A stretch of DNA of 47,641 bases from JBEHWX01 sp048498995 (GCA_048498995.1 JBEHWX010000040.1:1-47641); one strand, 5' to 3'; positions 31,592 to 40,232 are shown, counted from the first letter of the stretch. A program made the numbers and translations. Notes: generated by a model from the letters alone, not told the origin.

Positions 31592-32386
31592 TCAGTTGAG
31601 CTGGAACTTGACCGGGATGGTGACCCACGTTCCGATCGGCGTTCCGTTCTGGATCGCCGGCTTGAACGCGGTCTGCATCACGGCATCCTTGGCCGGCTCG
31701 TCGAAGAACTTCGAGTCGCTGGAGGCGACGCGGATCTGGGTCGGCTTGCCGGTCTTGCTCACGTAGACCTGAAGCACCACCTGCCCCTCGATGCCGTTCT
31801 TCTTGGCGATATCCGGGTACTTGACCTTCGCCTTGAGGGCGTCGTAATCGAAGACCGGCTCTTCCTCGACCGGGATGAACTCATCCGGCTCGGGAACTTC
31901 CTCCTTGGTCTCGACCTTCACGCCGTTGCCGATATCGACCGGGGCGCCGAGGCCGTCACCATCTCCGATGCTGAATCCGGTGCCGTCGCCCCCCTCGGGG
32001 GTGGCCACGGCGATCTCGGTGGTCGTGGCGAACTCCTTCACGTCCGGGGCGATGAGGGCGTCGGGGACCGGCACCGGGTTACCGGCGCGGGCGGCGACAC
32101 CACCATTGCCCGACCCGCCGGTCTGAAGCTGCGGCGGGATCATCGGCGGAGGAGGAGGCGGCGTGTTGTCGGCCGCCGGCGGAGGAGCGATGTTCGTCAG
32201 CTTGATCTTCGCGATCGGGGCAGCCTTACCGTCGGAACCGGCCTTGCCGATGTTGAGCCCAAAGACGTAGATCCCGATCAGGGCCAGATGAAAGCCCACG
32301 GAGATCGCCAACGCCAGCCCAAGATTCCGATTGTACATCGACTTGAGCTCGGCGGCTCCGTAGCGGAGTTTCTCCGGTATGCTCAT
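31592..32386 (-). CDS. tonB: Energy transducer TonB
   Basis: The 264-residue protein has the standard layout. A short cytoplasmic N-terminus and one helix (LGLALAISVGFHLALIGIYVFGL, cut here) are followed by a proline-rich periplasmic spacer (IAPPPAADNTPPPPPPMIPP) and an acidic stretch (PEPDEFIPVEEEP). The C-terminal TonB domain contains KYPDIAKKNGIEGQVVLQVYV and TAFKPAIQNGTPIGTWVTIPV. It spans the periplasm and passes energy from the ExbB-ExbD motor to TonB-dependent receptors, such as the one at 44918-47242. Its ATG overlaps the stop of the upstream exbD by 4 bases. Confidence 0.92.
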   Translation of the reverse strand: MSIPEKLRYGAAELKSMYNRNLGLALAISVGFHLALIGIYVFGLNIGKAGSDGKAAPIAKIKLTNIAPPPAADNTPPPPPPMIPPQLQTGGSGNGGVAARAGNPVPVPDALIAPDVKEFATTTEIAVATPEGGDGTGFSIGDGDGLGAPVDIGNGVKVETKEEVPEPDEFIPVEEEPVFDYDALKAKVKYPDIAKKNGIEGQVVLQVYVSKTGKPTQIRVASSDSKFFDEPAKDAVMQTAFKPAIQNGTPIGTWVTIPVKFQLN

Positions 32387-32928
32387 AGTTTGGCTAGCTC
32401 CTGTTTATCGTTGTCTTCCATGGGAACGATCGAGAACCGACGCTCGCGCTTCATGTTCTCGTGACGGTACTTGTCGGTCAGGTCCCCCTCGGCCTGGTTC
32501 AGCTCGTCGAGCACATCGACCAGGCGAGCATACTTGGCGCGGGGATCGACCTTGAGCACCGTGATCAGCTTGTTCCCTTTCTCGGCGTTCTTCTGCACGG
32601 CGAAGCTGTGCAGCTCCTGGACCGAGATCGGCGTGAAGCGGCCCGGCTCGATTCCAGTGCTGTAGAACACCTTGCCGTCGTTGCGGACGAAGACGTTCAA
32701 CAGCTCCGAGGCACGCACGTCGATGTTCGTCTGAATATCCGGGGGAACGGACATCTCCATGATCTGCGGCTGACTCATCGTCGTCGCGAACATGAAGAAG
32801 GTCAGCAGCAGGAAGGCCACGTCGACCAGCGGCGTCATATCGAGCTTGAACCCGATACGCTTCGGCTTCTTGGCTCCGCCGCCTTTCTTGTGACTCCGTC
32901 CGCCGCCACCTAAATCAACTGCACCCAT
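32383..32928 (-). CDS. exbD: ExbD-family biopolymer transport protein (second copy)
   Basis: The 181-residue product has a basic glycine-rich N-terminus (GGGRSHKKGGGAKKPKR). The single ExbD helix follows, with its conserved membrane aspartate in LDMTPLVDVAFLLLTFFMF, and then a periplasmic domain of about 130 residues. Together with ExbB it forms the proton-driven motor. This copy differs in its periplasmic domain from the exbD 53 bases upstream. Paired, unequal ExbD proteins are usual in Bacteroidota clusters of this kind. It is coupled to tonB by a 4-base overlap. Confidence 0.93.
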   Translation of the reverse strand: MGAVDLGGGGRSHKKGGGAKKPKRIGFKLDMTPLVDVAFLLLTFFMFATTMSQPQIMEMSVPPDIQTNIDVRASELLNVFVRNDGKVFYSTGIEPGRFTPISVQELHSFAVQKNAEKGNKLITVLKVDPRAKYARLVDVLDELNQAEGDLTDKYRHENMKRERRFSIVPMEDNDKQELAKL

Positions 32929-32980
32929 TGTTCAATGCTCCTGATAGCGTCGTGTGTTCAGTTATCATGCGGACGCAGCA

Positions 32981-33499
32981 TCAGCCCTGCGACTGACTGA
33001 CGGTGACGAAGTTGAAGATCGTCGCCCCCTGCGAGCGGAAGGTGTTCATCACCTTCTCGACGCGGCCGTAATCGATCCGCTTATCGGCATCGATGGCGAA
33101 CTTCATCTTGTTGTTCTGGCGACGGCTCGCCAGCACGAGGGCGCCGAGGACGCTGGTATCCTGGACCTGGATCTGGGCCCGCTTCTCGGCCTCCTCGGGG
33201 GTGATCCCCGGGACGACCGAAAAGATCGGAGCGCGATCCTTTTCGTTGGTCACCGCATACCACATCGTCGTATCTCCTCCCTTGTCGTCGATGGCGATCT
33301 TGACGATCGCGGTGCCGACCTCCGGGAGCTTGGTGGTATCGGCCGAGGCGACGGGTCGCTTGATCTCGAACTTCTGCTCGTTCTCGGCGTCCGACTTGAA
33401 CTTCGCCGTGAACATGAAGAACGTCAGAAGGAGAAACGCAACGTCGACCAGCGGCGTCATGTCGAGCTGAAACCCGACTCGTTTCGGTTTGTGTGCCAT
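32981..33499 (-). CDS. exbD: ExbD-family biopolymer transport protein (first copy)
   Basis: The 172-residue product shares the membrane motif KRVGFQLDMTPLVDVAFLLL, with the proton-carrying Asp, and the following FMF segment with the neighbouring ExbD. Its periplasmic domain differs (FEIKRPVASADTTKLPEVG, DADKRIDYGRVEKVMNTF). It lies 34 bases after exbB. The two ExbD chains may form a mixed dimer inside one ExbB ring, or may serve different TonB proteins; the sequence does not decide. Confidence 0.93.
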   Translation of the reverse strand: MAHKPKRVGFQLDMTPLVDVAFLLLTFFMFTAKFKSDAENEQKFEIKRPVASADTTKLPEVGTAIVKIAIDDKGGDTTMWYAVTNEKDRAPIFSVVPGITPEEAEKRAQIQVQDTSVLGALVLASRRQNNKMKFAIDADKRIDYGRVEKVMNTFRSQGATIFNFVTVSQSQG

Positions 33500-33532
33500 C
33501 TACTCGTCTTCTCCGGACAGGAGGTGTGGAAC

Positions 33533-34315
33533 TTACTTCGTACGGACCGTGAGGATCTCCATCATCGAGAGCGTGGACTCTTCGATCATGTAGACGAAAT
33601 TGTCGACCCTGTTCGTGAAGTAGTTGTACGAGACGATCGAGAGGATGGCGGCGGTCAGACCACCGGCCGTGTTGATCAGAGCCTCGGAGATACCGATCGA
33701 CAGCTGGACGGCCGAGGCGGCCTGGCCCGAGGAGGCCAGAGCCTGGAAGGCGCGGATCATGCCGATCGTCGTTCCGAGCAGGCCGATCATCGTCGAGATC
33801 GAGGCGATCGTCGAAAGGGCGATCAGGTTCTTCTCCAGCAGCGGGGTCTCAAGGCCGGTGGCCTCGTCGACGGCGCGCTTGACCTCGGCGAGCTTCTTCT
33901 CCGGATCGTAGGCCGGGTCGTTCTTCACCTGCTCGTAGCGCTCGAGGCCGGAGCGGAGGATGTTGGCGGCCGAGCCGCGCTGCTTGTTGCACTCGTCGAT
34001 CGCGGCCGGGATGTTGCCGGCGGTCAGATGCTCGTTGACGCGACGGAGGAACGCCGGAAGCGGACCGCGGCCCTGGGCGCGCGACAGCGAGAACAGACGC
34101 TCGACGATGAACGTGATAACCATCAGCGTAAGGCCGAGGAGGATGGCCACCAGCGGACCGCCCGTGTAGACCGACCCCATCAGATCGCCCGGCTTCGGCT
34201 CCTTCTTGGCGGCATCGACGAAGTGGCTCTTATCGCCGAACACGAAGAAGAAGATCAGAAATCCGACCGCCAGGCAGGCGACCACGACGCCGATCACAAA
34301 GAACTTGCTTTTCAT
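33533..34315 (-). CDS. exbB: ExbB/MotA/TolQ-type proton channel protein
   Basis: The 260-residue product starts at 34315 (MKSKFFVIGVV) behind AGGAG. The frame is open upstream, but that extension lacks membrane or family features. Three membrane segments are seen: FFVIGVVVACLAVGFLIFFF, PLVAILLGLTLMVITFIV, and the long C-terminal pair around ASISTMIGLLGTTIGMIRAF and INTAGGLTAAILSIVSY, which carry the family signature (GLLGTTIGMIRAFQ, NTAGGLTAA). It forms the ring that powers TonB and is first of exbB-exbD-exbD-tonB. Confidence 0.93.
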   Translation of the reverse strand: MKSKFFVIGVVVACLAVGFLIFFFVFGDKSHFVDAAKKEPKPGDLMGSVYTGGPLVAILLGLTLMVITFIVERLFSLSRAQGRGPLPAFLRRVNEHLTAGNIPAAIDECNKQRGSAANILRSGLERYEQVKNDPAYDPEKKLAEVKRAVDEATGLETPLLEKNLIALSTIASISTMIGLLGTTIGMIRAFQALASSGQAASAVQLSIGISEALINTAGGLTAAILSIVSYNYFTNRVDNFVYMIEESTLSMMEILTVRTK

Positions 34316-34627
34316 GGCTCTCCTAGGAATTGAAACGTTGATATGAAGAATTGGACTGAAGTCGCTTGATGTCGTCCGCCCGGGCCGGGTGCCGTTGGCG
34401 GATGGGCCGGCACGCGCCGTCATTCAGGTGCGTCGGCTCGAGAAAGCCACGCTCGCGGTCCGCGGACGGATTCCGGGCGAGCGCCGCCCGTTCGTGGTTG
34501 GCTCCCGCGTCACGGAGAGCCGACGATGTCGATGGTCGATCGAGCCGATCCGGTTGGAGCCGGGATGGCTGAAGCCGGGATGGCTGAAGTCGGGATGGCT
34601 GAAGCCGGGATGGTCGGAGCCGTCGGC
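34316..34627. other. Intergenic region between STAS gene and exbB
   Basis: The 312 bases contain the 15-bp tandem repeat array at 34559-34618 just after the STAS stop, and otherwise GC-rich sequence without a gene. The exbB promoter, if separate, must lie here; no TAnnTTTG-like site stands out. Confidence 0.45.
34559..34618. repeat. Four 15-bp tandem repeats
   Basis: The unit is GCCGGGATGGCTGAA (34559-34573, 34574-34588). A third copy has one change (34589-34603) and a fourth is diverged at its end (34604-34618). The array lies between the STAS stop and exbB on their transcribed strand. Confidence 0.9.
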
Positions 34628-34984
34628 TCAGGCCGCGCTATTGAGGGCCTTGACTCCCTCGTCGGCCGAGTTGAAGATGTTGAACACCAGCGCCAGCTTC
34701 GTGATCACGAAGATGTTCTCGATGTTCTTCGAGACGTTGCACAGCCCGATGCGCCCGCCACGCTTGGAGAAGTTGGTGTGAGCGGCGATCAGAACGCCGA
34801 GTGCCGTCGAGTTGAGGTAAGAAACCCCGGCCAGGTCGATCAGAAGATTCTGCGTCCCGGCATCGGCCTCCTTCGCGAGGGTGTCCCGAAGGTCGTCGGT
34901 CTCCTTGCCGCCGATGAACTCTCCCCGCAGCGCGAGGATCTTGACGGCTCCATCGATTGTCGTGCTCACCCTGGGTGTCAGCAT
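34628..34984 (-). CDS. STAS-domain protein (anti-sigma factor antagonist type)
   Basis: The 118-residue single-domain protein has the STAS pattern: VKILALRGEFIGGKETDDLRDTL in pieces, LLIDLAGVSYLNSTALGVL, and RIGLCNVSKNIENIF. The serine of the NST motif (Ser59) is at the place phosphorylated in SpoIIAA-type antagonists, which switch a partner kinase or anti-sigma factor. No kinase or sigma gene is in the window, so its partner is unknown. It precedes exbB on the same strand with a 312-base gap containing repeats, so co-transcription is uncertain. A good AT-rich promoter candidate lies about 80 bases upstream. Confidence 0.88.
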   Translation of the reverse strand: MLTPRVSTTIDGAVKILALRGEFIGGKETDDLRDTLAKEADAGTQNLLIDLAGVSYLNSTALGVLIAAHTNFSKRGGRIGLCNVSKNIENIFVITKLALVFNIFNSADEGVKALNSAA

Positions 34985-35061
34985 TGGCGTGATCTCTCCT
35001 GTACTTGATTCTCTCTATTGATATTTCCGTACCAATCGGAAAACGCGGATTTCAGAGCGTT

Positions 35062-35092
35062 TTAAAATATTTCTCAGATGAGGGTCTTGCAA
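35062..35092 (-). promoter_or_regulatory. Promoter candidate for the STAS gene (TTG-N20-TATTTTAA)
   Basis: On the minus strand TTG (35092-35090) is followed after 20 bases by TATTTTAA (35069-35062), close to TAnnTTTG, in the most AT-rich patch of this area. The start codon is about 80 bases downstream. Confidence 0.45.
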
Positions 35093-35115
35093 GAAACCAA
35101 TCGGTGATCCTCGGA

Positions 35116-35134
35116 CTCCTGCAATTTGCAGGAG
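35116..35134. repeat. Short perfect inverted repeat
   Basis: CTCCTGCA and TGCAGGAG form an 8-bp palindrome around three bases, 24 bases upstream of the STAS promoter candidate and 28 bases past the peptidase-MA stop. It could be an operator or a weak terminator; there is no T-run. Confidence 0.6.
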
Positions 35135-35161
35135 CCGCGGAGGCGCTTTCCGTCGGGCCGG

Positions 35162-35905
35162 TCATCGGACCAGCTCGCGTCGCCCCCAGGCGGCCGGATC
35201 GACCTTCACCAGCCGGCGGAACGCCCCCTCGAACCCCTCCCCGGCAGCGACGCGACGCGCCAGATCGATCACCCCGCTCCTGCCGATCGCGCCGATCAGT
35301 CGCCCGACAAGCCGCTCCGACGTGCCGTAGGCCGAGCGCGCCCGCGCCCAGCTTCCCGGACGCTCCAGCACCCGCTCCAGCTCCGCGAGCGTCCGCACTT
35401 TCATCGACTCCGGCGCCTTCTCCCCCGCGACCGACATCGCCAGACCCTCGTTCAGCCACCGGGGAAGCCCCGCGGCGGCGGCCGGCGTCAGCGCCACGTG
35501 CGCCATCTCGTGCACGATCGCGCGGGCGAATCCTCCCCGCCGGAGCAGGAGCGCGTACGGCTGCAGGTGAATCACCCCCTGGCGCGCCATCGCCAGCTGA
35601 TAGCCGCTCCCGCCGGAGCCCCGGATGTAGTCGGCCGTGGTCGCGTAGCAGACGGTGCGGACCGTCGGCGGCACCGTCAGGCCGAAGCGCCGCACCTCGC
35701 GGTAGGCCCGCTCCAGCTCCGAGAGGATCCGCGCGCAATCCCCTCCGCGGGGAGCCGCGAGCAGGACATGCTCCGACCGGAGCTCCCCCATTCCCGGCGA
35801 CTGCGCGACGAGCGATCCGGGAGCCGCCGCCAGCAGAAGCGCGCAGAAGAGCATCGCGGCCGGATGCCCGGCCAAGCGCGCCGCTCGAAGCGGTACACGC
35901 CGCAT
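35162..35905 (-). CDS. Exported peptidase-MA-like metalloprotein
   Basis: The 247-residue product has an N-terminal hydrophobic signal (AAMLFCALLLAAAPGSLVAQ). A gluzincin-type zinc site follows: His132-Glu133-x-x-His136 in VHEMAHVALTP, with Glu153 in LPRWLNEGLA as the probable third ligand. This HExxH...WLNEGLA layout is that of the peptidase MA family. It is likely periplasmic; the substrate is unknown. Its ATG shares one base with the dtd stop (TGATG), so it is translationally coupled to dtd, third in the prmC-dtd-peptidase operon. Confidence 0.78.
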   Translation of the reverse strand: MRRVPLRAARLAGHPAAMLFCALLLAAAPGSLVAQSPGMGELRSEHVLLAAPRGGDCARILSELERAYREVRRFGLTVPPTVRTVCYATTADYIRGSGGSGYQLAMARQGVIHLQPYALLLRRGGFARAIVHEMAHVALTPAAAAGLPRWLNEGLAMSVAGEKAPESMKVRTLAELERVLERPGSWARARSAYGTSERLVGRLIGAIGRSGVIDLARRVAAGEGFEGAFRRLVKVDPAAWGRRELVR

Positions 35906-36354
35906 CAGACCTTCGATTCCAGGAGGAGGGTGAAGGGCCCCTCGTTCACGAATGCCACGTCCATCATGGCGCGGAAGCGTCCGGTGGCCACGCGATCGGC
36001 GCCGATCGCGGCGCGCAGCCGGGCCACGAAGTGCTCGTATAGCCGCTCGGCCTGCTCCGGAGGAGCGGCCGCCACGTAGCTCGGGCGGTTCCCCTTGCGG
36101 GTATCGGCCATCAGCGTGAACTGGCTGACCACCAGCGCCGAAAGGCCGGTGTCCAGCAGCGACAGATTCGGAACATCCTTCTCGTCCGGGAACAGCCGAA
36201 GCGCCGCCACCTTCCGCGCCAGCGACGCGGCATGGGCCTCGTCGTCGTCGTGGCCGACGCCGAGAAGCACCACCATTCCGCGGTCGATCGCGCCGACCAC
36301 CTCGCCGTCGACCGTCACCGAGGCGCCGCGCGCCCGTTGCACCACTGCTTTCAT
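35905..36354 (-). CDS. dtd: D-aminoacyl-tRNA deacylase
   Basis: The 149-residue enzyme removes D-amino acids (and glycine from mischarged tRNA) in the cytoplasm. It has the standard start MKAVVQRARGASVTVDGEVVG in pieces, the catalytic SQFTL motif at residues 77-81, DTRKGNRPS, and the NxGP motif as NEGPF at 137-141. Most family members have NDGPVT or NSGPVT, so the F is a small variation. The length is normal. It lies 50 bases after prmC and overlaps the start of the following peptidase gene. Confidence 0.95.
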   Translation of the reverse strand: MKAVVQRARGASVTVDGEVVGAIDRGMVVLLGVGHDDDEAHAASLARKVAALRLFPDEKDVPNLSLLDTGLSALVVSQFTLMADTRKGNRPSYVAAAPPEQAERLYEHFVARLRAAIGADRVATGRFRAMMDVAFVNEGPFTLLLESKV

Positions 36355-36404
36355 CGCTTCGTTTCGTCTCCGCCGCTCGTCTCCGCCGCGTGGGGCGCGG
36401 AGGA

Positions 36405-37268
36405 TCATGTCCGTTGAACCCAGAGAATCCGCTCGATCTTGTCGAGATCGGTGAGAATGTCGACGCCATAGCCCCCCTGCTGGAAGATCTTCCTCAGCTC
36501 CCGGGACTGGCCGTGGCCGACCTCGAGAAAGACGTTGCCGTGCGACCGGAGGAGGCGCGGGAAGAGCTCCAGCATCCGCCGGTAGAAGCGGAGGCCGTCG
36601 TCGAAATCGGTGAGGGCGAGGTGCGGCTCGTGCTCGCGCACCTCGGGCTCGAGGGCGGAGATCTCCACGGCCGGGATGTAGGGGGGATTGCTGACGATCA
36701 TGTCGAACGAGCCGATCTCGCTCATCGCCTGATCGTCGAAGATGTCGATCTGTCTGAAGACGATATTCCTGGCGCCGAGGCGCTCGGCGTTGATGCGCGC
36801 CACCTCCAGCGCGTCGTCGGAGGCATCGATGGCGACCACCTCCGTCTCCGGACGCTCCAGCGCCACGGTGATGCCGATGCAGCCGGAGCCGGTGCCGATA
36901 TCGAGGCAGCGGAGCGACGGGGCGCGGCGGAGCGATTCCTCCACCAGCAGCTCGGTCTCCGGGCGGGGAATCAGCACGGCCGGCGTCACCGCGTACTCGC
37001 GTTTGTAGAAATGGGCCACGCCGAGGATGTACTGCAGCGGCTCGCGGTTGGCGCGGCGCTTCACCATCTCCCTCAGCTTCACCAGCTCCTCCTCCTTCAG
37101 CGGGCGGTCGAACTGGAGATAGAGGTCGAACCGGGTCAGCTTGAGCAGATGCGCCAGCATCAGCTCGATCGTCAACCGCGGCGAGTCGATTCCCCTCTTT
37201 CTGAAGAAGTCCGCGCCCCAGGTGATGAGGCGCATGACCGTCCAGAGTTCCGTCTGTTGTGCGTTCAT
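36405..37268 (-). CDS. prmC: Peptide chain release factor N5-glutamine methyltransferase
   Basis: The 287-residue enzyme methylates the glutamine of the GGQ motif in release factors, using S-adenosylmethionine. The N-terminal helical domain contains RLTIELMLAHLLKLTRFDLYL, and the linker PLQYILGVAHFYKREYAV is followed by LIPRPETELLV. The methyltransferase core has CLDIGTGSGCIGITVAL and the catalytic NPPY motif in MIVSNPPYIP. The ATG at 37268 is supported by AGGAG about 10 bases upstream and by the family N-terminus; the frame is open further upstream. It heads the operon with dtd and the peptidase gene. Confidence 0.94.
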   Translation of the reverse strand: MNAQQTELWTVMRLITWGADFFRKRGIDSPRLTIELMLAHLLKLTRFDLYLQFDRPLKEEELVKLREMVKRRANREPLQYILGVAHFYKREYAVTPAVLIPRPETELLVEESLRRAPSLRCLDIGTGSGCIGITVALERPETEVVAIDASDDALEVARINAERLGARNIVFRQIDIFDDQAMSEIGSFDMIVSNPPYIPAVEISALEPEVREHEPHLALTDFDDGLRFYRRMLELFPRLLRSHGNVFLEVGHGQSRELRKIFQQGGYGVDILTDLDKIERILWVQRT

Positions 37269-37525
37269 GCGTGCGAAGCTCCTGCCGGCGGCCGGGCCGC
37301 CTCCCCGGAGCGGGGGAACGAGGGAGTACTCCCGGTGCGTGGCTCCGGCATCCCCGCCCCGGGCGCGCCACGGCGATCGCGGGATGGAGGTCGGCCACCG
37401 GAGCAGCGAACCGGCCCGTTCTCGAACGGCTCGAGCGGGCCGGATACCCAATATAGTCACTCCCGTCCGGCCGGGAATCGCCAAATCTCCCCCTCCCCCC
37501 GGCCTTTCCGGCACTCCCGGCACTC

Positions 37526-37541
37526 CCGGCCAGGTGGCCGG
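37526..37541 (-). terminator. Weak hairpin after the M1 peptidase gene
   Basis: A 7-bp stem (CCGGCCA with TGGCCGG) lies 23 bases past the stop of the M1 peptidase gene, beside a duplicated GGCACTCCC. No T-run follows, so termination is uncertain. Confidence 0.35.
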
Positions 37542-37563
37542 ACCCGGCCGCCCCGGAGGAATG

Positions 37564-39978
37564 TCACCAGGAGACCTCCTCGACCTGACAGAGCACCGAT
37601 TCCAGATCGTTGAAGATCACCTTCTCCGGCTCGTACGGCATCAGCGGCAGGGTCAGCTCGGTCCTCGGTCCGGTCACCAGAATCCGGTCGCGCACCGAGC
37701 CCTTGTCGCCGAAATCCACCTTCACCGGCACGTACATCTTGAAGTCGGCCGGCACATCCTTCTGGTCCACCCGGATCGAGACCTGGTACTTCCCCTCCGG
37801 TGTCTTCGTCACGTTGTAGGCGAACGCGTAGGTCGGGACGGCGGTGCCGTAGACCCACTGATCGAAGAACCAGCCCATGTCCACGCCGACGTGCTTCTCG
37901 ACGATCTTCTGGAAATCCTCCGTTCCGGCCTCCCCTCCGCGATAGGTCTGATAGAAGTCACGCATCATCTCCCGGAACTTGTCCTCCTTCATCGTCCGGT
38001 TGTCCAGCAGCAGGCCGCGGAGCATGTGGAGCACCCAGGCTCCCTTGCGGTAGACGATCAGGTCGTAATCCCCATCGGTCTTGCTGCTTTCGGTGCGGGA
38101 GCCGAGCCAGATGGGGCCGGACTCCTGGCCGTTGCCGATCAGCGTCTTCCGGTTGTTCACGATCCGGTCGCGGTAGTTGCGCAGGGTCTTGAAGAACTTG
38201 TCGTTCTGCTTCAGCGCCGCCTGCATGTACATCAGCCCTGAGTATTCGGCGAACGCCTCGCTGAGCCACTGATCGTGGTAGGTGCGGAAGTCGACGCCGA
38301 TCCCCCACCACTGATGCGCGACCTCGTGGGCGCGGAAGAGCTGATCGAAGCCGGATTCGTCGTCGCGCACGAACGTGGTGGCGCTCAGATGGATCAGGCC
38401 GGGGAACGCCTCGCCATGCATGTAGGGAATCTCGGTGACGTAGAAATGCCCGGCGTCGGCCGGACCGTAGAGGAAGGTGAAGAGCGCCACGGCGTTCTTC
38501 ACGTCGTCGCCGACGCGCGCGTCCATGTCGCTGCCGGAGGAGATCCCCTCCTCGACCATGCTGTGGCTGGTCTTGGTCATGTAGACGGTGATCGGCTGGA
38601 GCGAATCCGGCTTGATCTCCCGCTCGGAGAAGGGGCCGATGTTGAACGACGCGTTGCGCATCGCCCCCTTGGACATCCAGTGCGTGATCAGCTCGTCCCC
38701 TTCCTTCGCCGTGGAGACGTTGTCGCCGACCGAGGCGAACTTCATTCGGGCCGGCGTGTGGAAGATCAGGTCGAACCGGGACTTCTTCTTGTAGCCGATG
38801 GTCGGATACCAGCCGATCGAGGACTTGAGGTAGACCCAGTCCACCTTGCGCGCGAGCACCTCGCCGCGGTACCAGGCGGTGAGCGCCGGGATCGCGGTAT
38901 CGGCCCCCTCGCGCACGCGGACCCAGAGGTACGGATTGTCCGGCCCCTTGAAGAACGTCGCCGGGGCGCCGTCGGCCCAGCGCATGCTGTCCACCTTCAA
39001 GTCGTTGTAGAGATAGAAGCAGGCCCACGGCCCTCCCGGACCGACGCGGCGGAGGCTCATCTCGGCCGACGCGGCGAAGTCCATCCCGCTGGTGATCCGG
39101 CCGTGGATGGTGTAGGAACCCACCTCGAGCGGATCGCGCCCCTCGTAGGGGATCTCATAGCCGTTCTCGTAATCGGTCCGCTTGTGGAACTCGCTCACCG
39201 GCTCCGACAGCGACCCCTCGCGCGCCGAGGAGACCTTCCGGTAGAGCTGGATCTCCTCCTGATCGTACGGGTTGACCTCGAACATCACCGGGTCTGCGGC
39301 GCCGCGGACCACGTGAGCGTAGAAGAGGGGCGAGCGCTCGTCGTTCAGCAGCGGACGGATCAGCTCGTCGCGGAACCCGTAGCTCTCCCCCATGTAGCCG
39401 AGCGCCTCCTCGACGATCTTCGCCCCCCCTTCCGGGAGCGTCCCCTTCTCGAAGGTCAGATCGGCGGCCAGCTCCTCGTAGGTGCTGTCGGCGAAGTAGA
39501 GGAAGATCGCCTTGGCGTCCGCCTGGAGCACCTCGGCCTGATAGAACCGGGCGAGCTGCTTCCGCTCCACGTCGGTCGGAGGGGTGAAGTTGAGCTCTCC
39601 GGTGCCGACGAAGAGCGCGGCGCGGACACGGCCGCCGATCGGCTTGCAGAGATAGAGCTTCCCCTCGCCGAGCATGAAGCTGGCGACATCCCGCTCGAGC
39701 ATGTAGCCGCCGACGGTCGCGACCTTCGTCGGGTCGAGCTCGAGGCCGGAAAGGGCCGCGTAGGCGGTCTGGAAGATCGGCGCCGGAGAGGAGGATGGGG
39801 CGGCGCTCCTGGGCGCGGCGGCGGACGTGGTCGCGGTGGCGGACGTGGTCGCGGACGTGACCGGGGCGACGGGCGCGGCGGTGCCGGACGCGGGAGCTCC
39901 CTTCCCCTGCGCGTGCGCGGTGATGGCGGCGCCGGAGAGAAGAAGGCTCAGAGTGGCGAAAGAACGGGCCTTGAACAT
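37564..39978 (-). CDS. Exported M1-family metallopeptidase
   Basis: The 804-residue product has a signal peptide ending TAHAQ and an Ala/Thr/Ser/Pro-rich spacer (about 25-68). A long beta-rich N-terminal region follows, then the M1 zinc site HEVAHQWWG (His551, Glu552, His555) with the third ligand Glu574 in WLSEAFAEY, exactly 18 residues later. The catalytic-type tyrosine lies in YDLIVYRKGAWVLHMLR. The usual GAMEN aminopeptidase motif is not visible; the region before the zinc site reads EAFPGLIHLS. It probably acts in the periplasm or is secreted. It is larger than the usual bare M1 core because of its N-terminal part. Substrate unknown. Confidence 0.85.
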   Translation of the reverse strand: MFKARSFATLSLLLSGAAITAHAQGKGAPASGTAAPVAPVTSATTSATATTSAAAPRSAAPSSSPAPIFQTAYAALSGLELDPTKVATVGGYMLERDVASFMLGEGKLYLCKPIGGRVRAALFVGTGELNFTPPTDVERKQLARFYQAEVLQADAKAIFLYFADSTYEELAADLTFEKGTLPEGGAKIVEEALGYMGESYGFRDELIRPLLNDERSPLFYAHVVRGAADPVMFEVNPYDQEEIQLYRKVSSAREGSLSEPVSEFHKRTDYENGYEIPYEGRDPLEVGSYTIHGRITSGMDFAASAEMSLRRVGPGGPWACFYLYNDLKVDSMRWADGAPATFFKGPDNPYLWVRVREGADTAIPALTAWYRGEVLARKVDWVYLKSSIGWYPTIGYKKKSRFDLIFHTPARMKFASVGDNVSTAKEGDELITHWMSKGAMRNASFNIGPFSEREIKPDSLQPITVYMTKTSHSMVEEGISSGSDMDARVGDDVKNAVALFTFLYGPADAGHFYVTEIPYMHGEAFPGLIHLSATTFVRDDESGFDQLFRAHEVAHQWWGIGVDFRTYHDQWLSEAFAEYSGLMYMQAALKQNDKFFKTLRNYRDRIVNNRKTLIGNGQESGPIWLGSRTESSKTDGDYDLIVYRKGAWVLHMLRGLLLDNRTMKEDKFREMMRDFYQTYRGGEAGTEDFQKIVEKHVGVDMGWFFDQWVYGTAVPTYAFAYNVTKTPEGKYQVSIRVDQKDVPADFKMYVPVKVDFGDKGSVRDRILVTGPRTELTLPLMPYEPEKVIFNDLESVLCQVEEVSW

Positions 39979-40232
39979 GGTGTACGCTCCGATATGCCGC
40001 CGACGGCCGCGGCCGCGTTACGCGCGGAGGAGACCGCGGACGGAACGCGCGCGCGCATCCTGAGCGGGCGGCGCTGACGTTGGGTTCGGAATGATGTTGA
40101 CGATGCGGGGAATATCTCCGAGGAGAGGCGTCGACGGTGCTCGGGACGGGCAGGTGCCACGCGGACGCCGGGGCGAACATACGGAAGATCGCGCGTTCGA
40201 CGCCAGATCTCGAAGTTCAGCGGCAAGGTCGT

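Noticed and set aside
34559..34618. CRISPR-like array
   Set aside because: The 15-bp units are adjacent with no spacers, and no cas genes are present.
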